DNA of 53,146 bases. Origin: Clostridium sp. Its GTDB lineage: Bacteria > Bacteroidota > Bacteroidia > Bacteroidales > Bacteroidaceae. Location: NCBI GenBank assembly GCA_023663705.1, contig JAMPGY010000017.1, forward strand, positions 1 to 53,146, in the 5' to 3' direction. The stretch's first letter is position 1. Every line of letters begins with the position of its first letter. The notes under the pieces were generated by a model. The model was not told the DNA's origin and did not search any database. It saw only the letters and a list, made by a program, of their open reading frames with translations. This document shows positions 9,485 to 16,873 of the stretch, in pieces. The position numbers were made by a program, and so were the translations under genes.

Positions 9485-9982
9485 ATGAAGAAGATTATTT
9501 TATTGGCGTTGTTGCTTGCTCCCTTGAGCGCCTTCGCCCAGAAATTCGGTCATTTCAATTCGGCCGATATCATGCAGATGATGCCCGAATACACAAAGGC
9601 TCAGACTGAGCTGGAGTCTCTGCAGAAACAGTACGAGGACGATCTGAAGCGTATGCAAGACGAACTGACCAAGAAGAGTGCCGAGTATGAGAAGGAGCGC
9701 GACAACCTGCTCGACAATGTGCGTCAGCGTCGTGAGGCTGAGTTGCAGGACCTGTATCAGCGCATCCAGCAGAGCTATGAGGACAACCGCATGTCTTTGC
9801 AGAAGATTTCTCAAGAGAAGATGCAGGAGATCACTCAGAAGGTGCTTAATGCCGTGAAAGAAATCGGTACGGCCGGTGGCTATGTATATATTATGGACGT
9901 AACGGCCGGAGTTCCTTACATCAGTGCTACGTTGAGTACGGATGTGACAACTGAGTTGAAAGGCAAGCTCGGCCTGAAATAA
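9485..9982 (+). CDS. Skp/OmpH-family periplasmic chaperone, copy 2
   Basis: A 165-residue Skp/OmpH protein with signal peptide MKKIILLALLLAPLSAFAQ and the family start KFGHFNSADIMQMMPEY. A strongly predicted coiled coil follows over about residues 38-115 (heptad-like Glu/Gln/Leu/Lys pattern such as ESLQKQYEDDLKRMQDEL), then the core strand GGYVYIMDVTAGVPYIS. It is more similar in layout to copy 3 than to copy 1. It follows copy 1 by 58 bases and is separated from copy 3 by a palindromic repeat. Confidence 0.92.
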   Translation: MKKIILLALLLAPLSAFAQKFGHFNSADIMQMMPEYTKAQTELESLQKQYEDDLKRMQDELTKKSAEYEKERDNLLDNVRQRREAELQDLYQRIQQSYEDNRMSLQKISQEKMQEITQKVLNAVKEIGTAGGYVYIMDVTAGVPYISATLSTDVTTELKGKLGLK

Positions 9983-9988
9983 ATTCAT

Positions 9989-10048
9989 GATTCATAATTC
10001 ATAATTAAGGATTGCTGATTGCAGGTTCTTAATTATGAATTATGAATC
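9989..10048. repeat. Perfect palindromic repeat between ompH genes, MITE/REP-like
   Basis: Two 21-base arms (9989-10009 and 10028-10048) are exact reverse complements, separated by an 18-base loop. Each arm is itself a near-tandem of the unit TTCATAATTCATAATTAA, giving an AT-rich stem within an otherwise GC-balanced operon. As RNA it would form a long hairpin, but with no following T-tract, so a simple terminator is unlikely. It looks like a short mobile palindrome inserted in the 83-base gap between two chaperone genes. It could also stabilise the upstream mRNA or dampen expression of copy 3 and murI. It has no coding capacity. Confidence 0.85.
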
Positions 10049-10065
10049 ACTAAACTGCTGAATCT

Positions 10066-10581
10066 ATGTGGAGAAAAATCCTTTTTGTATGTTTATTGGC
10101 CATGCCTGTCCTCTCGTTTGCACAGGCTCGTTTCGGTTATCTGAGCTACAATGCGGTTCTCACGGCTATTCCCGAGTATGCTGAGGCCAGGAAGTCGCTT
10201 CAGGAGCTCAAGGTGAAATACGATGCCGAGGCACGTCGCAGTGAGGAGGAATTTCAGACAAAGTTTGCCGAGTTGCTGCAGGGACAGCGCGATTTTCCCG
10301 CCAATATTCTTCAGAAACGCCAGAAGGAGTTGCTCGACCTGTCGGAGCGCGGAATCGCTTTCCGGCAAGAGATACAGCAATTGCTTGCGGCTGCCGAGAA
10401 GGAAATGCTGCAAGGTGTATATCAAAAAATAAACGGAGTGCTTCAGCAACTGGGCACGGAAAAAGGTTACGAATACATTCTGAATACGGACGGTAATGCT
10501 TGTCCTTATATCAATCCGGCCTTGGGTGAGGACGTGACGGAGGAAGTGAAGACCCGTCTGTCTGCTTCGGTTGCGCCATGA
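10066..10581 (+). CDS. Skp/OmpH-family periplasmic chaperone, copy 3
   Basis: A third OmpH/Skp paralogue, 171 residues. The signal peptide ends LSFAQ, followed by ARFGYLSYNAVLTAIPEY, a charged helical hairpin (about residues 40-120) and the terminal core YEYILNTDGNACPYINP. The family pattern is complete, so it appears functional. It follows the palindromic repeat and overlaps murI by four bases (ATGA), so it is coupled to murI translation. Three tandem copies may bind different barrel clients or form mixed trimers, but that is inference. Confidence 0.92.
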   Translation: MWRKILFVCLLAMPVLSFAQARFGYLSYNAVLTAIPEYAEARKSLQELKVKYDAEARRSEEEFQTKFAELLQGQRDFPANILQKRQKELLDLSERGIAFRQEIQQLLAAAEKEMLQGVYQKINGVLQQLGTEKGYEYILNTDGNACPYINPALGEDVTEEVKTRLSASVAP

Positions 10582-11417
10582 CTTCATTTCCTGAAAATCC
10601 GGGTCCGATAGGTCTGTTTGATTCCGGTTACGGAGGCCTGACCATACTGCATCAGATTCGTCATCTGATGCCGCAATACGACTATCTCTATTTAGGCGAC
10701 AATGCCCGCACCCCCTATGGCACCCGTTCGCACGAGGTGGTATATGAATTCACGTTGGAAGCCGTAAAGGCACTTTTCTCCATGGGCTGCCATCTCGTCA
10801 TTCTGGCCTGCAACACGGCATCGGCAAAGGCCTTGCGCACCATACAGCAGGTGGATCTGCCAACACTGGATTCCACACGCCGCGTGCTGGGTGTCATCCG
10901 TCCCACGGCAGAGTCCATCGGCCAGCTTACACGTACCCGTCACGTCGGGGTTTTGGCCACTCCGGGAACCATACGTTCCGATTCCTATTCGATGGAGATA
11001 AAAAAGCTTTATGCAGATGTAGTGGTCACCGGCGAAGCATGTCCCATGTGGGTGCCGTTGGTAGAGAACTATGAGTTCGATTCACCGGGAGCCGATTATT
11101 TTGTGCAGAAAAGCATCAGCAATCTTTTAGCCAAGGATCCGGAAATAGACACAATCATATTGGGGTGTACTCATTATCCGCTTCTCATCAACAAGATCCT
11201 GCAATACACTCCTCATTCGGTACGTATTGTTCCGCAGGGCGATTTTGTGGCGCAGAGTCTCCGGGATTATTTGGAGCGCCATCCCCAGGTGGAGTCCAAG
11301 TGTACACAGCAGGGCACCTGCCGTTTTCTCACCACTGAGTCTCCCGACAAGTTCAAAGAGTCTGCCTCGGTGTTCTTGCGCACACGTATCGAGGTGGAGC
11401 GTATCACTCTCGGTTGA
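10578..11417 (+). CDS. murI: Glutamate racemase MurI
   Basis: Converts L-glutamate to D-glutamate for peptidoglycan, in the cytoplasm, without cofactor. Both catalytic cysteines are in their motifs: LACNTASAKALR and GCTHYPLL. The N-terminal aspartate motif GLFDSGYGGLTIL and GDNARTPYG are also present. The length (279 residues) is normal. The gene is coupled to the third ompH gene and ends the forward run. It converges on the minus-strand permease gene with only 14 bases between the stops, and no terminator is visible there. Confidence 0.95.
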   Translation: MTSFPENPGPIGLFDSGYGGLTILHQIRHLMPQYDYLYLGDNARTPYGTRSHEVVYEFTLEAVKALFSMGCHLVILACNTASAKALRTIQQVDLPTLDSTRRVLGVIRPTAESIGQLTRTRHVGVLATPGTIRSDSYSMEIKKLYADVVVTGEACPMWVPLVENYEFDSPGADYFVQKSISNLLAKDPEIDTIILGCTHYPLLINKILQYTPHSVRIVPQGDFVAQSLRDYLERHPQVESKCTQQGTCRFLTTESPDKFKESASVFLRTRIEVERITLG

Positions 11418-11431
11418 TTCGTATATATTTA

Positions 11432-12661
11432 TCAGTCAAGTAGATGATGGCTAAGGTAGCGGATGGGATACCATAATACGCCGTATCCGATGGCTACTAC
11501 AGTAGCAAAAATCAGCAGAATGTCCCGGTAGTGTATGCTCACGGGATAAGCGTCTACCACAAATTTGCCTGCACTGTCTCCCAGCGTGATAAATCCGAAT
11601 TGTTGTTGCAGGATGCAGAGCAGCAGCCCAATGGCGATTCCGGTCACGGCACCGAGGGTGGCTATCATTCTTCCTTCATACAGAAAAATGCGGGTTATCT
11701 GTTGTTCCGTGGCGCCCAGATTGCGCAGGGTGCGCACGTTCTCTTTCTTGTCGATAATCAACATGGACAGCGATCCGATGATGTTGAAACAGGCCACCAG
11801 CAGGATAAAACTGAGGAAGATGTAAGCGATGAACTTCTCTATCTCCATGATCCGGAACACGTCGGCTTGTTGTTCATAGCGGTTCATCACCTTGAATTTA
11901 CCGTTGCCCCATTCCTCCAACTCTTGGCGGACGCGCGTTTCATCAGCCCCACTTTTCAGCTTGATTTCCAAAGAGGAAATTTCGTTGGGGCGTGAGAACA
12001 GCCGTTTGGCGAACGATAGGGATGTCAGGATATAACTCTCGTCGTATTTAGCCTGATTGACGGCAAAAAGCACGCCGGCTGAATGCAACTCATCACGGGT
12101 GAACGATGCGGCCGGATTGGCCGTATTGATGCGCTCTCCTTTCTTGGGTGCATAGATCTGCAGAGGTTCCTCAAACGATGTCCCTATACCCAGAGAGGCT
12201 GCCAGACGTATTCCAGGTATGCCGAATTCCAGTACATCGGCATGCAGCACAAATTCGCCGTCGCCATAGAGCAGGTCGTTGAGGTCGATCTGTCGGTTGA
12301 TGTTGTCATCCACTCCTTTGATGCTTACCATTTGCTGTCGTCCGTTGTAGGAGACCAGTGCGTTGTCTTCCAGGCAGTGTGTGCACACCCGTATGGCCGG
12401 ATGTGTGGTCAGCCGCAACAATGTGGGGTCATCTGCCCGCATGGTGTGTCCGGTGGCCGGTACCACTTTCAATTGCGGATCGAAGGCCGTGAAAAAGGAG
12501 GCCACCATATCGCGGAATCCATTGAACACCGATAGGGTGCACACCAGAGCCATGGTGGCTAAAGCCACGCCACACACCGATATGCCGGAGATGATGTTGA
12601 TGGCATGGTGTGACTTGCGTGTGAACAGATAGCGCCGGGAGATGTAGAAGGACAGGTTCAT
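11432..12661 (-). CDS. FtsX-type ABC transporter permease, LolC/LolE-like
   Basis: A 409-residue inner-membrane protein with the four-helix layout of the MacB/LolC/FtsX family. One helix lies near residues 20-50 (INIISGISVCGVALATMALV), a large periplasmic domain covers about 50-270, and three more helices lie in the C-terminal third (FIAYIFLSFILLVACFNIIG, IATLGAVTGIAIGLLLCIL, ILLIFATVVAIGYGVLWYP). LolC/LolE homologues lift lipoproteins from the inner membrane for transport to the outer membrane. That fits a lipoprotein-rich Bacteroidota, but the substrate is inferred. No ATPase subunit is adjacent. It is the last gene of aroQ-pyk-methyltransferase-rbfA-permease, 14 bases after rbfA. Confidence 0.85.
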   Translation of the reverse strand: MNLSFYISRRYLFTRKSHHAINIISGISVCGVALATMALVCTLSVFNGFRDMVASFFTAFDPQLKVVPATGHTMRADDPTLLRLTTHPAIRVCTHCLEDNALVSYNGRQQMVSIKGVDDNINRQIDLNDLLYGDGEFVLHADVLEFGIPGIRLAASLGIGTSFEEPLQIYAPKKGERINTANPAASFTRDELHSAGVLFAVNQAKYDESYILTSLSFAKRLFSRPNEISSLEIKLKSGADETRVRQELEEWGNGKFKVMNRYEQQADVFRIMEIEKFIAYIFLSFILLVACFNIIGSLSMLIIDKKENVRTLRNLGATEQQITRIFLYEGRMIATLGAVTGIAIGLLLCILQQQFGFITLGDSAGKFVVDAYPVSIHYRDILLIFATVVAIGYGVLWYPIRYLSHHLLD

Positions 12662-12675
12662 GGGGCGTGCTGCGG

Positions 12676-13029
12676 TCAGTTTTCAGAAGTATGTCCCTGT
12701 TTCAGCAGGTTGTCGATGTTTTCCGCATAGTCCAGTGAATCGTCCACAAAGAATTTCAGTTCGGGAATGATGCGCAATTGATGGCGCACACGTGTGCCCA
12801 GTTCAAAGCGGATAGCCTTGGTGTTGTCGTTGATGTTCTTCACAATCTCCTCGCTCCGGTTGCTGGGGAACACGCTCAGATAGGCACGGCACACACTCAT
12901 ATCCGGACTGATGCGGCACACGCTCACCGAAACGAGTACGCCCTTCATGGCCTTGGTCTGCAACATGAATATCTCACTCAGTTCCTTTTGGATGAGACGT
13001 GCGATTTTGTTCTGTCTTGTAGTTTCCAT
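12676..13029 (-). CDS. rbfA: Ribosome-binding factor A
   Basis: RbfA binds the immature 30S subunit and assists 16S rRNA 5-prime processing, which matters most in the cold. The 117-residue protein has the KH-like fold pattern: N-terminal helix RQNKIARLIQKELSEIFM, then VLVSVSVCRISPDMSVCRAYLSVFP and the C-terminal RHQLRIIPELKFFVDDSLDYAENI. The length is normal. It lies 33 bases downstream of the O-methyltransferase gene and 14 bases upstream of the permease gene, in a five-gene minus-strand run. Confidence 0.94.
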   Translation of the reverse strand: METTRQNKIARLIQKELSEIFMLQTKAMKGVLVSVSVCRISPDMSVCRAYLSVFPSNRSEEIVKNINDNTKAIRFELGTRVRHQLRIIPELKFFVDDSLDYAENIDNLLKQGHTSEN

Positions 13030-13062
13030 AATGATGATAGGTTAATGGTTTCCAATTTTTGA

Positions 13063-13746
13063 TTACGATTCGTTTGCTGCCTTTTTCCGGATGACAGTCA
13101 ATCCGTCGCGCAGGGGGAGGATTACCACTTCCGTGCGCGGATCTTCGGCCACATGGTCGTTGAAGCGCATGATGCCGGCTGTCTGTGCATCGGTGGGCAG
13201 AGGCTCCTCCACCACATGCCCGTCCCACAGCGTGTTGTCGGCCAGGATGTATCCGCCCGGGTTGAGTTTCTCCATCACCATCTCGTAGTAGTCCGTGTAG
13301 CGCCGTTTGTCTCCGTCGATAAAGGCCAGATCGAACTTCACGTCCAGGTGGGGCACCGTTTGCAGGGCATCTCCGATGTAGAAGCGGATCTTGTCTGCAA
13401 AGGGCGACTGCTCCAGCCAAGGACGGGTGAAGTCCTCCTGCTCGTCGTTTATCTCAAACGTGTGGAGCATGCCTCCTTCAGGCAGTGCTTCGGCCAGACA
13501 CAATGCCGAGTAACCGCTGTATGTGCCGATTTCCAGAACCTGTTGCGGCCGTATCATCCGCACAAACATCTTCAACATCCGTCCTTGCAGATGGCCCGAG
13601 GCCATGCGTGGGCGTAACAGTTTGAGATGCGTGGCCCGGTAGAGCGCCTTCAGGTAGTCACTTTCCGGATCGATGTGTTGGAGGATATATTCCTCCAGCC
13701 GGATTTGTTTCTCATCCTGATGTGATGTTTCCTTGCTTTTTCCCAT
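13063..13746 (-). CDS. Class I SAM-dependent O-methyltransferase
   Basis: A 227-residue methyltransferase of the catechol/caffeoyl-CoA O-methyltransferase type. The SAM-binding motif VLEIGTYSGYSALCLAEALP and the metal-associated LAFIDGDKRRYTDYYE are clear, followed by GYILADNTLWDGHV. In related enzymes a divalent metal positions a hydroxyl of the acceptor. The natural substrate cannot be told from sequence. Its conserved position between pyk and rbfA in Bacteroidales suggests a housekeeping role. It lies 23 bases after pyk and 33 before rbfA, in the aroQ operon. Confidence 0.9.
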   Translation of the reverse strand: MGKSKETSHQDEKQIRLEEYILQHIDPESDYLKALYRATHLKLLRPRMASGHLQGRMLKMFVRMIRPQQVLEIGTYSGYSALCLAEALPEGGMLHTFEINDEQEDFTRPWLEQSPFADKIRFYIGDALQTVPHLDVKFDLAFIDGDKRRYTDYYEMVMEKLNPGGYILADNTLWDGHVVEEPLPTDAQTAGIMRFNDHVAEDPRTEVVILPLRDGLTVIRKKAANES

Positions 13747-13769
13747 CGTCCCGGACTTTGTTATCTGTT

Positions 13770-15230
13770 CTACAGATACCTTTTTCTATTGGGGAGCACG
13801 TATTCCATCGGGCTTTCCAGCACGTCGCTCACCACGTTGATCTCCAGGAAGGAGGTTTGGGTGCCTTTCTTACCGCCGCTCAGGTAAGCCACCATGTCGT
13901 TCTCCTTCAGCACTCCGTCGTCCAGCAGTTTGCGCAGGGCGGCAAAGTAATAGGCCTGTCCGTTGGCTTTCTCCGGCATGTAGATGGCTTCCACGCCGTA
14001 GGACAGTGCCAGATGACGCATGGTTTTCTCCTTGTAGCAGATGGCCAGTACGGGATATTTGCCTCTGAAGGCTGCCAGGTTACGGGCTGTCCGGCCGGAG
14101 AAACTGTCCGTGATGATAGCCTTGATGGGCATTTTCGACGTGGCTTTTACCGCCTGTTTGGCCAGGAAGGCCGTCACGTCCGTACTGTCTTCTTCCAGCG
14201 GGATGCGTATGTCGTTCTCCACCAGTTTGTCCTTTTCGGCTTGTGCCGCAATTTTGGTCATGGTGCGGACGGCTTCCACCGGATATTTGCCGTAGGCCGT
14301 TTCACCGCTCAGCATCAGTGCGTCCGTACGGTAGTAGATGGCGTTGGCTATGTCGGTCACCTCGGCGCGGGTGGGGCGCGGGTTGTTGATCATGGTGTGC
14401 AGCATTTGTGTGGCCACGATCACCGGTTTCTTGGCCAGTATACTCTTTTTGATGAGTAGCCGTTGTATGCCCGGTATGCGTTCCTGAGGCACTTCAATGC
14501 CCAGATCTCCGCGGGCCACCATGATGCCGTCGGCCACTTCCAGTATCTCGTCTATGTTGTCCACTCCTTCCTGGTTCTCTATTTTGGCGATGACCTTGAT
14601 GTCGCTGCCATACGTGTCCAGGATGGCGCGCACGTCAAGCACGTCCTGCTTGCTGCGCACAAACGAGTGGGCGATGTAGTCTATATCTTTCTCTATGGCA
14701 TAGAGAATGTTGCTGCGGTCCTTTTCGGTGATGGACGGCAGGTTGATGCGTGCACCAGGCACATTCACGCTTTTGCGGCTACCCAAGGTGGCGTCGTTGC
14801 AGATCTCACACACCAGGCTGTCTCCCTCTTTGGCGGTCACTTTCAGTTCCAGATCGCCGTCATCTATCAATATGTCGTCTCCAGCTTTCAGATCCTTCAC
14901 GAAGTCGGGATACGTGACGGCAATACATTCGCGGGTGGTCGTCAGGTCGGGGTTTCCCACTATGCGCACCGTTTCTCCTGTGGTGAAGGGGATGGGCTCT
15001 CCTTCCAGGGCTGTTGTGCGCACTTCCGGTCCTTTGGTATCCATCAGGATGGCAATCCGGTTGGACACCTCCCGCACGTTGGTTATCAGTTTTTCAAATC
15101 CCTCGCGGTTGGCGTGTGCGGTGTTCATGCGCACCACATTCATGCCGGCCTCAAACAGGTCACGGATAAAATCCACATCGCATCGCAGATCCGATATGGA
15201 TGCTACGATCTTTGTTTGTTTCAACATCAT
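13770..15230 (-). CDS. pyk: Pyruvate kinase
   Basis: Transfers phosphate from phosphoenolpyruvate to ADP, the last ATP-forming step of glycolysis. The 486-residue protein shows the barrel start QTKIVASISDLR, MDTKGPEVRTT, the catalytic lysine region VIAKIENQEGVDNIDEIL, MVARGDLGIEVP, ATQMLHTMINNPRPTRAEV, and the C-terminal regulatory domain with SFSGRTARNLAAFRGKYP. Two ATGs are adjacent at the start (15230 and 15227). The early motif reads RMNTAHA rather than RLNFSHG as in E. coli, which I believe is normal for this phylum. It is second in the aroQ operon, 61 bases after aroQ. Confidence 0.96.
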   Translation of the reverse strand: MMLKQTKIVASISDLRCDVDFIRDLFEAGMNVVRMNTAHANREGFEKLITNVREVSNRIAILMDTKGPEVRTTALEGEPIPFTTGETVRIVGNPDLTTTRECIAVTYPDFVKDLKAGDDILIDDGDLELKVTAKEGDSLVCEICNDATLGSRKSVNVPGARINLPSITEKDRSNILYAIEKDIDYIAHSFVRSKQDVLDVRAILDTYGSDIKVIAKIENQEGVDNIDEILEVADGIMVARGDLGIEVPQERIPGIQRLLIKKSILAKKPVIVATQMLHTMINNPRPTRAEVTDIANAIYYRTDALMLSGETAYGKYPVEAVRTMTKIAAQAEKDKLVENDIRIPLEEDSTDVTAFLAKQAVKATSKMPIKAIITDSFSGRTARNLAAFRGKYPVLAICYKEKTMRHLALSYGVEAIYMPEKANGQAYYFAALRKLLDDGVLKENDMVAYLSGGKKGTQTSFLEINVVSDVLESPMEYVLPNRKRYL

Positions 15231-15291
15231 ACTCCTCTTACCTTAAAATCTTAATAACAAAACTGCTTTGCAATACCTGAAAAATAATGCG

Positions 15292-15729
15292 TTATTCCGC
15301 ATGGGCGGCTTGTGTGGCGAGCAGAGCCTCCACGGCCAGCCGATAGGAATCCAGCCCGAAACCGCAGATTACTCCACGGCAGGCGCAGGATATCATGGAC
15401 TTGTGGCGGAATTCCTCCCGCTTGTGTACGTTGCTGATGTGCACCTCCACCACCGGAGCCGGGATGGCTCGTATGGCATCCTGCAGGGCGATGGACGTGT
15501 GGGTGTAGGCTCCGGCGTTCAGCACGATGCCGTCGCAGTCAAATCCTGTTTCATGAAGCCGGTCTATCAGTGCACCTTCCGAATTGCTTTGGAAATACTC
15601 GATTTGCAGATCCGGGTAAGTGCGGTGCAACTCCTCCAGATAACTGTCGAACGATTGGGCTCCGTAGATTCCGGGTTCTCTCTTGCCGAGCAAGTTGATG
15701 TTGGGGCCGTTGATGACTTGTATTCTCAT
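15292..15729 (-). CDS. aroQ: Type II 3-dehydroquinate dehydratase
   Basis: The third step of the shikimate pathway: dehydration of 3-dehydroquinate. The 145-residue length is typical of the small dodecameric type II enzyme. Motifs in order are INGPNINLLGKREPGIYG (active-site Asn, Arg and Tyr), NAGAYTHTSIALQDAI, and PVVEVHISNVHKREEFRHKS with the catalytic histidine of VHISN. It heads a minus-strand run with pyk. The promoter region is shared face-to-face with xerD: a minus-strand -7 element (TACCTTTGC) lies at 15762-15770. Confidence 0.96.
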   Translation of the reverse strand: MRIQVINGPNINLLGKREPGIYGAQSFDSYLEELHRTYPDLQIEYFQSNSEGALIDRLHETGFDCDGIVLNAGAYTHTSIALQDAIRAIPAPVVEVHISNVHKREEFRHKSMISCACRGVICGFGLDSYRLAVEALLATQAAHAE

Positions 15730-15739
15730 GAATAATTCC

Positions 15740-15747
15740 TATCTTTG
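15740..15747 (+). promoter_or_regulatory. -7 promoter element for xerD
   Basis: TATCTTTG matches TAnnTTTG, with CTTG at 15717-15720 as a possible -33 element 19 bases upstream. Initiation a few bases downstream would give an mRNA leader of roughly 25 bases before the xerD ATG at 15779. Confidence 0.6.
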
Positions 15748-15761
15748 TTTTTATAATGTGT

Positions 15762-15770
15762 GCAAAGGTA
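15762..15770 (-). promoter_or_regulatory. -7 promoter element for aroQ-pyk run
   Basis: Read on the minus strand, TACCTTTGC matches TAnnTTTG. Transcription leftward from here crosses the xerD -7 element at 15740-15747, and the xerD transcript crosses this one, so the two promoters face each other and overlap. Confidence 0.6.
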
Positions 15771-15778
15771 GGAAGAAG

Positions 15779-16738
15779 ATGGAAAAGAGCGAAGAAAAGA
15801 ACAGGAAAAGTGCGTTGTCGGATCCAAGAATATGGCATCGTTACGTGCAATACCTGAAATTGGAACGGGCTTTTTCCGCTCACACCCAGACGGCCTATCT
15901 GGAGGATCTGGACAAACTCCTGGACTTTCTGGAGAGCGAGGGTATAGAGGCACGTCAGGCTACGCTTGACGATTTGGAGCGTTTTGTGATGGCGTTGTCT
16001 TCCATAGGCATACAGGCGCGTTCGCAGGCCCGCATCCTGTCCGGTGTGCGTTCTTTCTATCGTTTCCTTTTTCTGGAGAAAGAAATGGAGGCGGATCCCA
16101 CGGAATTGCTGGAGTCTCCTAAAATCGGGCGTCGGTTGCCCGATGTGCTGACGTTGGAAGAAATCAATCTGCTGATTGGCAGTGTGGACTTGAGCAAGGA
16201 GGAAGGGCATCGTGACAAGGCAATTCTTGAGATGCTCTACAGTTGCGGTCTGCGTGTGAGTGAATTGTGTAACCTATGCATGTCCAACCTGTATTTGGAC
16301 GAGGGCTTTGTCCGTGTGTTCGGCAAGGGAGATAAGGAACGCATCGTGCCCTTGTCGCCTCAGGCGAAGAAGGAACTGGACTTTTGGTTTGTCGACCGCA
16401 ACCGGATTGAGCCGAAGTCGGGACACGAGGATTATGTGTTCCTGAGTCTTCGCCGTCGCACGCGGCTGTCCCGTATCACGGTGTTCCATCTCATCAAGGA
16501 ACTGGCTTTTGTTTGCGGATTGCAAAAGACGATCAGTCCGCACACGTTCCGTCATTCCTTTGCCACCCATTTGCTGGAGGGAGGGGCCAACCTGCGCGCC
16601 ATTCAGGCCATGCTGGGGCACGAGAACATCGCCACCACCGAGGTGTATATGCACATAGACCGTCGCCGGTTGCGCGAGGAAATATTGGAGCACCACCCGC
16701 GCAATCTGCTGTATCGGGAGCGTATGAGGGACGATTGA
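15779..16738 (+). CDS. xerD: Site-specific tyrosine recombinase, XerD type
   Basis: A Xer recombinase that with a partner resolves chromosome dimers at the dif site. From the chosen start (15779, preceded by AGGTAGGAAGAAG) it is 319 residues. The open frame extends 32 codons further back, but those overlap aroQ and precede the promoter. The SAM-like N-terminal domain covers about residues 15-105. The catalytic set is complete: R159 (CGLRVSEL), H255 and R258 (HTFRH), H281 (GHEN) and Y290 (EVYMH). Length and chromosomal context argue for the housekeeping enzyme rather than a mobile-element integrase. No dif-like site was identified in the window. Confidence 0.92.
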   Translation: MEKSEEKNRKSALSDPRIWHRYVQYLKLERAFSAHTQTAYLEDLDKLLDFLESEGIEARQATLDDLERFVMALSSIGIQARSQARILSGVRSFYRFLFLEKEMEADPTELLESPKIGRRLPDVLTLEEINLLIGSVDLSKEEGHRDKAILEMLYSCGLRVSELCNLCMSNLYLDEGFVRVFGKGDKERIVPLSPQAKKELDFWFVDRNRIEPKSGHEDYVFLSLRRRTRLSRITVFHLIKELAFVCGLQKTISPHTFRHSFATHLLEGGANLRAIQAMLGHENIATTEVYMHIDRRRLREEILEHHPRNLLYRERMRDD

Positions 16739-16836
16739 ATGCGGTCCGAGGCTGTTTATACGCGGATTTTTGTCATGAAACGTGTGTTTTTAAGTAATTT
16801 TGTGGCTATGTGGGTAGCTTGTGTTTAAAGAATAGC

Positions 16837-16845
16837 TATCTTTGC
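16837..16845 (+). promoter_or_regulatory. -7 promoter element for the OmpA/TPR lipoprotein
   Basis: TATCTTTGC is an exact TAnnTTTGC match 28 bases before the ATG at 16874. The downstream gene has strongly biased codon use, consistent with a strong promoter. Confidence 0.65.
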
Positions 16846-16873
16846 ACCCAATGATTACTTAAATTTAGTTAGT

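Noticed and set aside
13770-15230. Pyruvate kinase motif RMNTAHA instead of RLNFSHG as a sign of lost function
   Set aside because: I recall this variant as normal for Bacteroidota pyruvate kinases, and all other catalytic motifs are present.
15779-16738. Tyrosine recombinase as a mobile-element integrase
   Set aside because: Length, motif spacing and neighbours match the housekeeping XerD type. No attachment-site duplication, relaxase or phage gene is nearby.
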